DNA of 64,000 bases, from NCBI GenBank assembly GCA_021396245.1, contig WNYE01000033.1, positions 186,001 through 250,000 of the forward strand. The letters run 5' to 3'. How positions within the stretch are numbered: the first letter of the stretch is position 1; every line of letters starts with the position of its first letter. The position numbers were made by a program, and so were the translations under genes. Origin of the DNA: Sporothrix humicola. Lineage: Eukaryota; Ascomycota; Sordariomycetes; Ophiostomatales; Ophiostomataceae. Below, piece by piece: positions 39,717 through 50,318 of the stretch. The notes beneath the pieces were generated by a model that was not told where the DNA came from, did no database searches, and saw only the letters and a program-made list of their open reading frames with translations.

Positions 39717-41927
39717 ATGGCCGACCAAAAGGACGAAAGTCCGGCGGAGGACGTACCCACAAACGACGGCGACAGCGACAATGTCGACGCGAATGGTGGC
39801 ACCGACGCCAAAACCCTTCAGGCACAGCTCGCCCTCCTCCAGCGCCAGCTCGACGACGAGCGACGACTCAGGCGCGAGGCCGAAGACATTATCGACCAGC
39901 GGCAGGACGAGGTGTACGAGCGGGATGCCCAGCTGCGGGAGCTAAGGTCTAAGATGGACCGCCGGCGAAAGTCCAAGTCGCGGTCGCCGGGGCGGTCGAG
40001 GGGCAGTGGCAGTCGGGAGCGGTCCGGCGAGCGGTCGGGCAAGAGTGGCGACGACACAAACAGACTCAGCCCCGACACGACCACTCGCCAGCGCGGCTCG
40101 TCGACAAAACGGAAGCCGGTGCCGGCAACGTCGCCCTCCCCAACAATCCCCTCGACAATATCCCTTCCCTCCTCGACGGTCGACCCCGGCCTGACGCGCC
40201 CGCAGGCCATGGCCGCCTATGCCGCGCTGATCGCTTCGGTCAAGTCTTTTGTCGAGTCCCGGCTGGCGCCCGTCTTTGCCCTCAAGACGCAAGACCTGGA
40301 AGCCGCTGTCAAGGCCGTCCACGAAGCGACGACGGCCGCCAGCGAGAAGCCCGACTCGTCCCAAGTGCCAGGGTCACCTACACACTCCTTTTCGCTGCCC
40401 TCTTCGTCCAGCACATACTATACAATGTCCCGCCCGCGGTCGCTCCTCAAACTCATGAGCCCACGCGCGCGCATGTTTCTGCGTCTCAAGGGCGCCGACA
40501 GTGTCCATTTCTACGCCATCCTCATGGAGTTTCTGCGGCGGCGCGTCTTTGCCGAGCCGTACGGCGGCGTGTTCAAGACACCGACCGGTCCAGTCCCTTC
40601 ACTGCCCATCGCCTCACCGACCGGAAACACGGCAGCCGACACCAACGTCCTCAAGGAATGGCTGCTGGCTGAGAACGACCGGCGGAGCGTCAACAAGGTG
40701 GAGGCGCGCGTGGCGGAGGCGGACGAGCTGGCAGCGAGACTGGGGCAACTCCTCAACGACCTGGAGCCGGCAGAACGGGAGAGGGGATACAGACGACGGC
40801 CAACCGCGTTCGGTGGCGGCGGTGGTGGTGGCGAGGCTGGCGGTCCTTCTGCCCCCGATATTGCAGCCGCCGAACCAGGCACGTCGCCGGCGTCGGCCAC
40901 CATCATGAAAGAGCCGCTCCGGCTCGGGCACCAGTACAGCGCGTCGGACGGATCGAAGCCTGTCGCCACACCGTCTCGGCCATCCTCACTCCGCCACGAA
41001 GCCCGCCTGCTGCGCGTGCAGCTGCTGGACCGCATCCTGGCCAACAAGACCGTTTCGCCAACGTCGCCCTCGTCGACGCCCGCAACACTGGCCACGCCCC
41101 ACCTGTCCGCCCGCGTCGCCGGCCTGTCGAGCTACATTGACACAAGAGTCACCCAGCTGTCGGCCGACCTCGCCCGCGTCTTTATGCCCCTGCAGCTCGC
41201 CCTCAAGACGGCCATGCCCGCGTCGCCCACCCCCGGGCCTTCCGTCCTCGCGCTGTACGCCCGCCAGGCCGTCGATATGAGGGTCGTCACCTACGCCTCC
41301 CTCGAGAAAGCGATCGCCACCGCTGTCGTGCGCCCGGCCGTCGAGCTCGCGGTGGCCCTGCAGCTCGCCGTCCCCGAGTTTCGCGTCAACTGGGTCGAGC
41401 ACGCCAACGACAGCCCGAGCCTGTCGGTGTGCGAGGCGCTGGGCCTCGATTATCAAAGAATTCAGTTTGGCAAGTCGAGCGACGGCGGCAGCGGCGACGA
41501 GAGCCAGTACAGCTTTGTCTTTGACATTTCGCCGGCGCTGTACATGACGGACTCTGAGTTGCCTTCTTCCTCCCTAAAAAACGAGATCCCCATCTACGCA
41601 CAGGGCGTGCTGCTGCAAAAAGGCGAGGTCTCGACGGAGCGCACGTTTGTGCACTGGCTGCACGAGACGGGCATCAAGCCAAAGAGCGAAGTAGGCAGGA
41701 CGGGCGTCAGGGAATGGAGTGCAACCTACACGAAGACGTCGCGGAAGAGCGGCGGACTGACGAGTCCTGAAGACACCTACGGCGGGTACCGGCGGAGGTC
41801 GTCTGGGTATGGTCCCGTCCGTGACGAGAGAGGACGTGGCGAGCGCGAACGAGATGAGAGGGAAAGAGAGAGGGCCCATAGAGACAGGGCCCATGAACCG
41901 ACGCCGAGTAAGGCCAGACGGGCCTAG
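39717..41927 (+). CDS. Conserved-looking fungal protein of unknown function, coiled coil plus RS-rich region, 736 aa
   Basis: This is a long single exon with good codon bias. Residues about 30-85 form a heptad-like coiled coil (LQAQLALLQRQLDDERRLRREAEDI...). Residues about 80-130 are Arg/Ser-rich (RRRKSKSRSPGRSRG), like nuclear or RNA-associated tails. The middle has ordered blocks (RPQAMAAYAALIASVKSFVESRLAPVF; SPRARMFLRLKGADSVHFYAILMEFL) separated by Gly/Pro/Ser linkers. A later ordered part (residues about 480-670) ends with VHWLHETGIKPKSEV. The C-terminus is very Arg/Glu-rich. I recognise no catalytic domain; it may be a scaffold or RNA-related protein, which is inference from composition only. 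Confidence 0.7.
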   Translation: MADQKDESPAEDVPTNDGDSDNVDANGGTDAKTLQAQLALLQRQLDDERRLRREAEDIIDQRQDEVYERDAQLRELRSKMDRRRKSKSRSPGRSRGSGSRERSGERSGKSGDDTNRLSPDTTTRQRGSSTKRKPVPATSPSPTIPSTISLPSSTVDPGLTRPQAMAAYAALIASVKSFVESRLAPVFALKTQDLEAAVKAVHEATTAASEKPDSSQVPGSPTHSFSLPSSSSTYYTMSRPRSLLKLMSPRARMFLRLKGADSVHFYAILMEFLRRRVFAEPYGGVFKTPTGPVPSLPIASPTGNTAADTNVLKEWLLAENDRRSVNKVEARVAEADELAARLGQLLNDLEPAERERGYRRRPTAFGGGGGGGEAGGPSAPDIAAAEPGTSPASATIMKEPLRLGHQYSASDGSKPVATPSRPSSLRHEARLLRVQLLDRILANKTVSPTSPSSTPATLATPHLSARVAGLSSYIDTRVTQLSADLARVFMPLQLALKTAMPASPTPGPSVLALYARQAVDMRVVTYASLEKAIATAVVRPAVELAVALQLAVPEFRVNWVEHANDSPSLSVCEALGLDYQRIQFGKSSDGGSGDESQYSFVFDISPALYMTDSELPSSSLKNEIPIYAQGVLLQKGEVSTERTFVHWLHETGIKPKSEVGRTGVREWSATYTKTSRKSGGLTSPEDTYGGYRRRSSGYGPVRDERGRGERERDERERERAHRDRAHEPTPSKARRA

Positions 41928-42176
41928 GGAGTAAAGGGACTATGTGGCAAGAATCTGCATGTACAAATATCCAATCTTATATAATGACATACGACGTAAT
42001 GAAGATGAAGTTTACAAAAGTTTACATGCAGAAGTTGAAGCGCGACGAATAAACAAGAAACGTAGATTTAAACAGGGAAATCAAATAGATATTAGCAAAT
42101 CATTATATAAATACACGCTCGCTCATCGCTTGCTCGTCGCTCAAAAATCAAATCGTATGTCCAAAATCCCTTGCCC

Positions 42177-45065
42177 CTAAAAAGACATCCTTCTCTCCCT
42201 CGGCATGCTGCTGACAATCGTCGTCTGTGTAAACAGCATCCTGCGTGGTGTGGCGTGGAGCTGCGTGTGGCTGTGGCCAAAGAAGTGGTGGCCACCGTGG
42301 CCATGACCATGGCCGTGGGCATGCCCGTAGTGGTGCGACTGGAAGTGGGAGTGCTGTCCGTGGAGGTGATACTGATGCCTCCCTCGGAAGGCGGGCAGCC
42401 ACGCTTTGGCGGCAAAGTGTGGGTGCTCGGCCGCTTGGAGAAGGAAGCGGTCAAAGCGCGACACGGACCGCGACGACGTGCAAAACGACTTGGGACGGCG
42501 GAGCATTCTCTCTTTTTCGGAGGCGGCAGCAGCGGCTTTCTGAGCGGCGTGGAAACGGAGCGGTCGGCGAGGTGCGTACGGAAGGCGGACGACAGGAGTG
42601 GGAGTGGGAGTTGGTGTAGGGGCTATTGCTGGATTTTGCATCGGCTTTGGTATGGTCGGCACTCTTGTCGGCGGAGACGGCTTCTCCGGTACAGACTCTG
42701 GCACCGGAACAGACTCTGGCTCTGGGCTGGACTCGGCCTCTTCTGTGGACTCCTCGTCCTCCTCTTCCGACTCCGTCTCGACCTCCACTGGCTTTGGCTT
42801 CTCGGCTGGTATGGTTGGCGGCGCTTCCCTTGGCGGCGGCGGAGGCGCTGTCGACGGCGGTGGTGGGCGGTCATCATTCTTCTCGTCGTCACTTTCCTCG
42901 TCGTCGTCCTCCTCCTCCTCCTCCTTCTCTTTCGCCTTCTCCTTGTCTTTGGCCGTCTCCTTGTTGACAATGGACTGCGCGATCTGCCTCGTCCGCTCTG
43001 TCAGCTCTTTAATGTCGACGTCGGCTGCAAACTCGTTGCGCGCCCGCTCGGCAGCGGCAATAAAGGCGGCCGCCTCGACGGGCGACGACTTGTTGTTGAC
43101 GGCCATGTCGGCCGTGAAGGCGCGGTAGGCGGCGGCCCTCGCTCGCAGGACTTCGTCCGTGCTCGGGCGCTTCTTGCCAGGCGGTTTCGCGGCCTTTAAG
43201 CGGCTAGAAGTTGTGCCACTGGTAGCACTGCTCGTGTTGGTGGAAGCACCTGCGGCGGTGCTGCTGCTGCTGCCGCCCAGCTCCTTGTCCCATCCCGACG
43301 TATCCCTCCTCACAGTGCCGACCGTCACCGCCGGCAAGACCGAGTCGGCGGACCGGTTCTTTGTCTGCGAGGCATAGATGGGCGTGTAGCCGCCCGACAA
43401 CGCGCTGACATTGCTGCTACTGGCGGCGCGTTCAGGCGCCGGGTTGGCGGGCCGGAGCGGCGGGGAGACGACAAACTGGCGGGCACGGGTGCCGGAGGGA
43501 CGGCGACCTGACGTGGTTGTCGCAGTGGTCGCGGTCTTGAGGGCCGATGGCTTCTCGACCTCACTGTCGCTGTCGTTGTCGCCGTCTGTACCGTACTTGC
43601 GCGAGGGTCCATCCCGCTCCATGGTGTTGTGCCGCGACGGGCCGGAGATGGTGATTTTGGGTGTGGGCGGTCTTGTATCCACTAGACTCGACTCGCTCTG
43701 GCTCTTGCTGTGGCGGTTGGTCGACGAAGAGGAACCGCCTGCCACGACGATATTACTCCCCCGGATCGGGCCGCTGCTGTTGCCAGACAAGATACGCTTG
43801 GCCCACGCGGATTGGGCGTTTTCTGGGCGGTAAATGTCGTCGTCGAAGCGCGGTGGACGGGTAGGGACGGCAGGCTTGCGGATCTTGTCGGTGCTCGGCG
43901 AGTTGGCGTTGTCGTCGCTACTGGCGTTGCCGCTTTCCGAGCCTGTCAGAAGAGGAGAACGGCGACCGCCGGCGGCCTCGCGCGCGGCAGCACTGGAACT
44001 CTCGGCGCTCTCGTTGCTTTCCTTGCGGCGGCCGCGCTGGCGGTTGAACATGGAGCGGATGGTCTCGGAGAGGCCGGATGCGGCTTTTTCCTTGCCCGCG
44101 TCTTTTGTCGTTGTTGGCGAGGATTCCTTTTCTTTCTCTTTTTCTTTTTCTTTCTCCTTCTCGGCCGAACGGGACCTTTCCCGCTCCAAGGCTGCACCGA
44201 CCGACCGTCCTGGCCGCAGACTGTCTGTCGAGCCTCGGGGCTTTTCTATCGTCGTTGTCGGCTTCTCTTTCTCGTCGGTCGATGTTGTCGCCGTCGTTGT
44301 TGTTGTCGTTGCTGCCGGCACTGGCGCCAGACTGGCCGATGTCAAGGGTACTGGACCAGTACTAGCACTCCCAATCGGCCCACTCCCGCCCGTCCGCCCT
44401 CGCCGCACCACCCTCAGGTAGGGCAGCATCCGCCCCGGCATGAAATGCTGCACAATCTTTTCGAAAAACAGCGGCTCAATCCCCAGGGCCATGGCGTCGG
44501 CGGCGGCGGCGTTGATGGCCTCGGCGTAGCGCGCGTCGGGGCGGCCGTCGACGGTGACGCCGCTGATAAACACGAGAATGCCGCGCTCGGTGTAGGACGC
44601 CCTCCGGTCGTTGCCCCTCCCCGAGGCGTACGCTTCTTCCAGGACTGCCTCGGGTCCGCCGTGCTTGGTGATCCATGTCGCCTGGCGGCGGTACAGACAA
44701 AACGGGGCGGGGTACAGCTCGGCGTCCACGGTCACGCTCTCGTAGAGGGGGAACCGCTTCCCTTCGAGGCTCGCCTTGTCGGTGTCGTCGACCTCAAAGA
44801 CGAGTCCCGGGGCGTGCGCCATCTTGACTTTTATGAGGTTGGCGAAGCCGAGGCCGTTGATGTGCCACTTGTAATCCGTGAGGACGGCGCGGCCAATGTA
44901 GCGGCTGTTGGGGCAGGTGCGGGCCATGTAGGAGATTTGCATGTCGCTGCCGTAGGCAAAGTAGAGGGTGCGCGCGGGCCGGGGCGGCGCGGCGAGGGCG
45001 GCCAAGGCCAGCGAGGTCGGCTTTGGCGTCACGATGGCCGCCGTCGACGGTGGAGGGTCGGCCAT
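42177..45065 (-). CDS. GGCT-like (gamma-glutamylcyclotransferase fold) protein with long disordered, His-rich tail, 962 aa
   Basis: The start at 45065 (MADPPPS) is preferred to 45128 because the extra 21 residues are Ser/Thr leader. Residues about 30-230 resemble the GGCT/AIG2 fold: TLYFAYGSDM (the family's YGSN loop with Asp in place of Asn), YIGRAVLTDYKWHINGLGFANL, VFEVDDTDKASLEG. This fold binds gamma-glutamyl groups, but activity is not assured here. Beyond it lies a Ser/Thr/Glu/Lys-rich disordered region of about 700 residues with KEKEKEKEKE-type runs and a charged segment near residues 700-800. The last 80 residues are rich in His and Gly (HAHGHGHGHGGHH), a possible metal-binding tail. 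The architecture suggests a fungal regulatory protein with a borrowed enzyme fold. Confidence 0.75.
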   Translation of the reverse strand: MADPPPSTAAIVTPKPTSLALAALAAPPRPARTLYFAYGSDMQISYMARTCPNSRYIGRAVLTDYKWHINGLGFANLIKVKMAHAPGLVFEVDDTDKASLEGKRFPLYESVTVDAELYPAPFCLYRRQATWITKHGGPEAVLEEAYASGRGNDRRASYTERGILVFISGVTVDGRPDARYAEAINAAAADAMALGIEPLFFEKIVQHFMPGRMLPYLRVVRRGRTGGSGPIGSASTGPVPLTSASLAPVPAATTTTTTATTSTDEKEKPTTTIEKPRGSTDSLRPGRSVGAALERERSRSAEKEKEKEKEKEKESSPTTTKDAGKEKAASGLSETIRSMFNRQRGRRKESNESAESSSAAAREAAGGRRSPLLTGSESGNASSDDNANSPSTDKIRKPAVPTRPPRFDDDIYRPENAQSAWAKRILSGNSSGPIRGSNIVVAGGSSSSTNRHSKSQSESSLVDTRPPTPKITISGPSRHNTMERDGPSRKYGTDGDNDSDSEVEKPSALKTATTATTTSGRRPSGTRARQFVVSPPLRPANPAPERAASSSNVSALSGGYTPIYASQTKNRSADSVLPAVTVGTVRRDTSGWDKELGGSSSSTAAGASTNTSSATSGTTSSRLKAAKPPGKKRPSTDEVLRARAAAYRAFTADMAVNNKSSPVEAAAFIAAAERARNEFAADVDIKELTERTRQIAQSIVNKETAKDKEKAKEKEEEEEDDDEESDDEKNDDRPPPPSTAPPPPPREAPPTIPAEKPKPVEVETESEEEDEESTEEAESSPEPESVPVPESVPEKPSPPTRVPTIPKPMQNPAIAPTPTPTPTPVVRLPYAPRRPLRFHAAQKAAAAASEKERMLRRPKSFCTSSRSVSRFDRFLLQAAEHPHFAAKAWLPAFRGRHQYHLHGQHSHFQSHHYGHAHGHGHGHGGHHFFGHSHTQLHATPRRMLFTQTTIVSSMPRERRMSF

Positions 45066-46549
45066 GATGGAGGGAGTGGTGTCGAGGTAAAGGGAGGAGG
45101 AGGAGGTCAAAGAAGAAGTCGTAATCAAGGTCGTGATCGTGACCGCCTGTCGGCGCTTAATGTCGCTGCGCAGTCGGCGTCGTAGCTGTCGCTGCCGCTG
45201 TCACAATGATGAAGATGTAGAGTGAAGTCAAGTCAGATGCAGATGCCAAGAAAATGTGTAGATGCATCCATGAACCGGGTCGAGGTAAAGATTGAGGTTG
45301 CAGGTTACAGGAGGTGAGTTGCAATCAGGACCAACTCGAAAAGAAAAGGCAGTCGCAGCCCAGCCAGCCTGGTGACCAGCGTGAGGCTGAACAGAAAAAG
45401 AGGAAAGAGCAGAGACAAGCTCCCTCTTTCTGCTTCCCCTTCTGCTTGCGAAACGAGGTGCGCAGTGAGGGTGATCCTGCCCAATCAGGAGTGTGGCCGC
45501 CGACCAGGGTCGCCTTTTGTGCCTTTTTGGTCGCCTTTCAGGGAAGGTGCAGGGTGAGCACAGCCCCCCGACAAGGCTGGTCATGACGATTGACAAGAGG
45601 AAAGAAGAGGCTCTTTTAGTGGAGACAGCACGCCAGCAAGCAACCCACAGCGGGCTGTGCCATCTGTTTAGTGGGTCTCAGTGGACAGAGACAAGAATAA
45701 GAACAGAACAAGCAGTGACAAGATGCGACGAATGTCGAGCGAAGAGTGAATTGCTATCGTGACATTTAACAGTCGAATAAAAGAAGAAATGAATATGATG
45801 TTTTCATTCATTTTCTTTCCATTCTTTTCGTCGACTTTGTTAATCACAAAAGGTCGCGGTCCGGCCCGTTGAAGAGCGACGCTACAAGCCCACTATGGCC
45901 GCTAAACAAAAGGCGACTTACAGTGGCGATAATCAGTGCTTTGAAATGTACTTTGTCTCGAGAGAAGACCATGATACCAGACAACATGTCGATATTTTGA
46001 GCAAGGACAGTCCGTGAAGACACGAAGACTCGATGCTGGATCATGTGCTCGCTCCTCTACTGAAAGCTGCTCATACATACGGAGTCCATCCATGCAGACT
46101 CACCCGCAGTGGGTATTCGGCTACACAGTAAATAAGGTTAAATGTGTCTGGGAAGTGAATTCCGGGGAAGCAATATCGCGGCCTGTCCAATGATTGTCGA
46201 GAGAACTAGATCACAGGGGTCTCCATATTGCAGACTCGATATTGCACAGAGCCCAAGGTGTAGTCCAGAGTGTATTCTTAGTCGTATCCTCACAGAGACG
46301 ACAAGATTTGCCGAGATGTGCTGGGCGAGAGGATGGAGAACTGCCGGAAGAGAGAGGACAGAACGAGGCGAATCGTCGAGTGCAAAACAAGATATTTATA
46401 TCACAATATAGAGTGCACTCACATTTGTTTCAGTTAATATACTGACTCGATGTGTCCTGTCCTATATGAACTCACCGTTCCCATCTGTGGTCGTTGTTGT
46501 TGTCGTCGAACTTGTCTCCGTCACCATCACCATCCTCCTCACGCCGAAG
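45066..46549. other. Intergenic, no gene seen
   Basis: This contains the promoter of the GGCT-like gene and, from about 46390, that of the Cys-rich secreted protein. Short frames have no recognisable content. Confidence 0.35.
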
Positions 46550-47242
46550 ATGATCTGCCTCATCCTCTTCAGCCTTTTGGGCACCGCGCTTGCCGTCGAG
46601 CCCTCCTGCACGACGGCCAAGTGCGTCTTTGACGACCCGACAGCGACGCCGGCCATCAGCTCCTACCCGACCACGCTGACGTTCTCGTCGCACGATGCCG
46701 TCCTGACGTCGAGCTACGACTTTGGCGTCGGCGGCGGCGAGGCGGCCGCAACGCCAACGGTCAACACCACCGACTACATGAACATGGTCACCCTGGAAGC
46801 TCATCTGGCATCTCCCACCGCCTTCCCGGCCACCGTCGTCCAGGTCGCCGTGACGTCACACACGCTCGTGCACGGCACGAACACCGAGTCCGTGTCCCTC
46901 GAAACACAGTCGTCGACCTGGATTGTCAATACCCCCGCGGCGACCGATCTGCCCCGACACAGCGCCGGGATCTGCGGCAACTGCACGCAGCCCGCCACGT
47001 GGACGCCCGAGGCGTCGTGTGTTGCGCAGAACCAGACGACGGGCTGTGTGCGGCAGTGCGCGCAGCGTGATGGGCTGTGGTACTGTTTCCGCAAAGACGA
47101 CTGGTACGAGGAGAACGTCATGGGCCGCGTGTGCTGGTGGCTCAACCCGTTTTACGGCACGACCGAATTCCGCATGCTGGGCGCGCCGTGCGTCGAGGGC
47201 GACCGCAAGGTGGACTGTCTGGCGTGCGAGACGTACGGTTAG
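46550..47242 (+). CDS. Secreted cysteine-rich protein, 230 aa
   Basis: The start at 46550 gives a compact signal peptide (MICLILFSLLGTALA). An in-frame ATG at 46466 would add 28 hydrophobic residues, so the real start is uncertain. The mature protein has 12 Cys, two near the N-terminus (SCTTAKC) and ten in the last 95 residues (GICGNC, ASC, TGCVRQC, WYC, RVCWW, APC, VDCLAC). The middle is Thr/Val-rich and lacks Cys. An even Cys number and N-glycosylation sites (NTT, NCT, NQT) fit a disulfide-bonded extracellular protein. I recognise no family. It could be a wall-associated protein or an effector; neither is shown. Confidence 0.65.
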   Translation: MICLILFSLLGTALAVEPSCTTAKCVFDDPTATPAISSYPTTLTFSSHDAVLTSSYDFGVGGGEAAATPTVNTTDYMNMVTLEAHLASPTAFPATVVQVAVTSHTLVHGTNTESVSLETQSSTWIVNTPAATDLPRHSAGICGNCTQPATWTPEASCVAQNQTTGCVRQCAQRDGLWYCFRKDDWYEENVMGRVCWWLNPFYGTTEFRMLGAPCVEGDRKVDCLACETYG

Positions 47243-48417
47243 GGGTGATGGGAGTGGTGTTGCGGAGGAAAAGAAGATGATGTTGAAGAAAGAGGTTGTA
47301 TGGGGGAAAACGTGGTTGGGATCGGCTAGCGGCAGCCGTGTAAGACAGCCAATTGGCGGTAGCGCTGATGCTGCCGAAGGATCACCAGCGGCAATTCGTC
47401 CATTTTAACGTCTGACATACATCCTGCATTCCTTTTTTCGACAAATACAAATCGACATGTTCAGCCTCGTCAAGTCATGTATTTATTGGCATTCAATTGC
47501 ATCCCATCGTATTGCGTATTACTTGTCTAGTCTCACTTCATGTGTGCCATTCACAGCTCTTCTGCCAAATTTGTGCTCTGTGCCCACCGTCCGTAATTAC
47601 AGTACCCAAAGCGCGAGCTCTCCACTAAACCCGGGACTTCAATACTTCCCTATCCCGCGAATGCCGTCCTGGACATGATTATGTTGGCCAGACGGGTTCT
47701 CTCAAAAGATCTCTGCATGATACGAGAGCATAACGTTGTCTCTCCAACAAGGTAATGTATGTCGGCGTAAATTGTCTCAAAGATCGAACTCGGCGCCGCG
47801 ACTCCCTCTTCCATTGGCCATTCCGGCTTTTGTCGTGAAAGAGGCGTTTGAGAAACACCAAAAGAGGCAGGTTGGCGTTAAGGTGAACACGCGAGTCTTT
47901 CACGAAAAGACCAAAGAAAGAAGAAAGAAGCGAATCACCGATGGCGAGCGTAATCTACAGAGTACAGCCAGAAGCGAGCTTGCCCGCTACGCTCAATTGG
48001 ACCAACACGGCAGGTCGAGCCCTGCGGCATACTGCTTCCGGAGGAGGGGTCAGTAGGTCAGCCCGAGAGTCCGCCAGCTCGCCAGTATTGGGCCAGTATC
48101 TCCAGCGCCTTTTGATAGCATCGGGTTTTAAGTCTACATCGACACGAGTGGTTCTAGTCCCACTAACACCCTCTCTCCCCGTCAGGTACGACTACAAAAA
48201 GAACAAAAAGGACCGCGCTTGACGCAGGCGGCAACGGTTTTATCTCTAGCTCTGAACATCGCGCTCCGACCCGAGACAACGCAGGCTATCTCCAATATAA
48301 GAAGACGAGATAAGACACAATCTCAAACACAGTATAGATTATCACCACTCACAAAATCAAGACTCATCGCTTCCCAACATATTCTATTGATCATCACTAT
48401 TACCTTTAACACATCTA
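47243..48417. other. Intergenic, promoter of the SDR gene
   Basis: No coding sequence is supported. An AATATAAG box at about 48294-48301 lies 140 nt before the SDR start. Degenerate GCTGCCG/GGCGGTAGC words occur at 47326-47395, but too diverged to call a copy of the structured repeat. Confidence 0.35.
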
Positions 48418-48438
48418 CCTGCTACGCACCCTGCCAAC
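48418..48438 (+). repeat. CCTGCTACGCACC motif in the SDR leader
   Basis: CCTGCTACGCACCCTGCCAAC runs directly into the ATG. It differs by one base from the block before the MetE-like gene at 33058. Confidence 0.65.
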
Positions 48439-49266
48439 ATGCCCTTCCCGTACAAGACTGTCCTCGTCACTGGCGCCACCTCAGGCATCGGCCAAGCCCT
48501 GGTCGAGCGCCTGCTGTCCCACGGCGACGGCATCTTTGTCATTGCCGCCGGCCGCCGCCAGGACCGTCTGGATGCACTCTTGGAGGCCCATGGTCCTGAG
48601 AAGATTGCCATTGAAAACGTTGATGTGTCCGACCTCGCCGGCCTCCCGGCGTGGGTCGACAAGGTCACCAAGGCGCACCCCACGCTCGACTGCGTCGTTC
48701 TCAACGCCGGCTTCCAGCAGCAGCTCAACCTGGCCGACCCCGCGTCCATTGACCTGCCCAAGCTGACCGACGAGATTACGGTGAACTACCTCTCGCCCGT
48801 CCACGCCTCGAACCTGTTCCTTCCCCATTTTATCAAGCTTGCCCCCAAGCCCACCGCCATTGTCTTTGTCACCTCCGGCCTCGCCCTCGTGCCCATTGCC
48901 CGCTGCCCCAACTACTGCGCCAGCAAGGCCGCCCTGCACTCGCTGGCCTGGACCCTCAGGTCCCAGCTGGCGGCTTCTGAGTCAACCCAAAGCGTCCGCG
49001 TCATCGAAATCATCCCGCCCGCCGTCCAGACCGAGCTGCACACCCGCCAGGGCATGCTGCGCCAGGGCATGCCGCTCGACCAGTTTATCGACGAGACCTG
49101 GGCGGGCTTGACTGCCGCGGAAGAAATCGACGAGGTCATGCCGCAGTTGCTGCGCAGCATGAGCGGCCACGTCGAGGATGTGAAGCGCGAAAACTACAAG
49201 AAGATGGCCGCGGCCCTGGCCGCCCTCGCGGCCAAGGTCAAGGAGGCCAAGGAGGCGGCTGCTTAG
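48439..49266 (+). CDS. Short-chain dehydrogenase/reductase, 275 aa
   Basis: A classical SDR of standard length in one exon. The cofactor motif TGATSGIG is at residues 11-18, and the stabilising NAG motif is in CVVLNAGFQQQ. The catalytic Ser is in FVTSGLALVP, with Tyr and Lys in NYCASKAAL. AAGRR after the second strand favours NADP(H). The IIPPAVQTELH segment after the active site replaces the usual PGxxxT. The C-terminus ends in a charged Ala/Lys helix (AAALAALAAKVKEAKEAAA) not needed for the fold. It resembles the DltE-type oxidoreductases common in fungi; the substrate is unknown. The leader carries the CTGCTACGCACC motif and repeat copy D starts right after the stop, the same pairing as at the MetE-like gene. 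Confidence 0.92.
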   Translation: MPFPYKTVLVTGATSGIGQALVERLLSHGDGIFVIAAGRRQDRLDALLEAHGPEKIAIENVDVSDLAGLPAWVDKVTKAHPTLDCVVLNAGFQQQLNLADPASIDLPKLTDEITVNYLSPVHASNLFLPHFIKLAPKPTAIVFVTSGLALVPIARCPNYCASKAALHSLAWTLRSQLAASESTQSVRVIEIIPPAVQTELHTRQGMLRQGMPLDQFIDETWAGLTAAEEIDEVMPQLLRSMSGHVEDVKRENYKKMAAALAALAAKVKEAKEAAA

Positions 49267-49398
49267 AGAGCGCCGCAGGCGCTCACCACCGCCTCTGGGT
49301 GGGTGGCGGGGGAGGTGGTGGAACGCCGTAGGCCATAGAAAGGCCAAAGGCCATGTTAGCTGCCGGAGGCGATTTTAGCAAAACGCCAATGGCGATGG
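49267..49398 (+). repeat. Structured 3' repeat element, copy D
   Basis: It begins at the base after the TAG stop with the perfect hairpin AGCGCC-GCA-GGCGCT. The 10-bp stem (CCACCGCCTC at 49286-49295 with GAGGTGGTGG at 49312-49321, one G-T pair) encloses a G-rich loop. AACGCCGTAGGCCATA and palindromes GGCCAAAGGCC, GCCGGAGGC and CGCCAATGGCG follow. Confidence 0.8.
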
Positions 49399-50318
49399 TG
49401 AACTGATCGCTGGATAGTTGATGACGGGCAAGTTTAACACTTGGAGTTGACGAGGAGTTGGATGTAAAAGGGTTAGAAATAAAAAGAAAAGGACGGGCAG
49501 AGAAGGAAAGGGAGGAAAAGAAACTAGTTTAAATTTATATTCAATGTTCCCTCTAGACATGCAATAACATCAGCTCTATCCAAATATATTACAAGGTGAA
49601 GAAAGCAAGAATCAACATTGAAGACAGTCAGTTACAATCACAGCACAAGCATCGGACACATGATGATAAACTATGGTTGGATTTCGGAACACTAGTTGTT
49701 CGCTTTGTAAAAGTAGCTGCAGAAAAGGATGTAAAAAATGGTAAAAAGTGGTCAAAGGTTTGTCAAAAAGGCCAAAAAAAAAGTCAACATGAAAAAATAA
49801 CACAGGACGAATGGTAATGTAAAAGCATCCCAAGAATAATGACCAAATACCCATGCCCATATCCCTTTAGACCCCTCTCTTTTATATCGTCCTCCGCCAC
49901 ACTAGACCTTTCGGTCAATCAAATTTGTATGAGATTCGAGCATCGAATTCCGAGATCCGAGGGTTGCAAAAGGCAAGGCAGACAATGTATGCCTAAGAAC
50001 AAGAACGAGGATCTACCTCGTTGCAGTCGATTTCGATATGAAAAGCAAATGTCGACAGTGTTCAATTTGGGGTTGTTTGTTCTTGGATGAATGAGAACTT
50101 GTAGAGTAAAAAAGAAGAAGTAGAAAAAATGTATCAGTCGAAGCGAAGAAAATGGGGTGTTGCCGAAGAGAAATGAAGAAATGAAGAAAAGAAGAAAAGA
50201 AGAAAAAACACATGCAGTGCGTAATCGTTAATGGGCGTCAAAAGTGGAAAGATGAAAGATGAAGAGCGAGAAATGAGGGAAAGAAGAGAAGAACGGAAAA
50301 CGAAAAGAGACAATCACC
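49399..50318. other. Intergenic, no gene seen
   Basis: AT-richer DNA without a convincing frame. It is the 3' flank of both convergent neighbours (SDR and glutamine-rich protein). A purine-rich stretch lies at about 50100-50310. Confidence 0.35.

Noticed and set aside
43710..45185. 491-residue frame antisense to the GGCT-like gene
   Set aside because: It overlaps the sense gene fully and has no recognisable domain, and the sense strand carries the YFAYGSDM motif.
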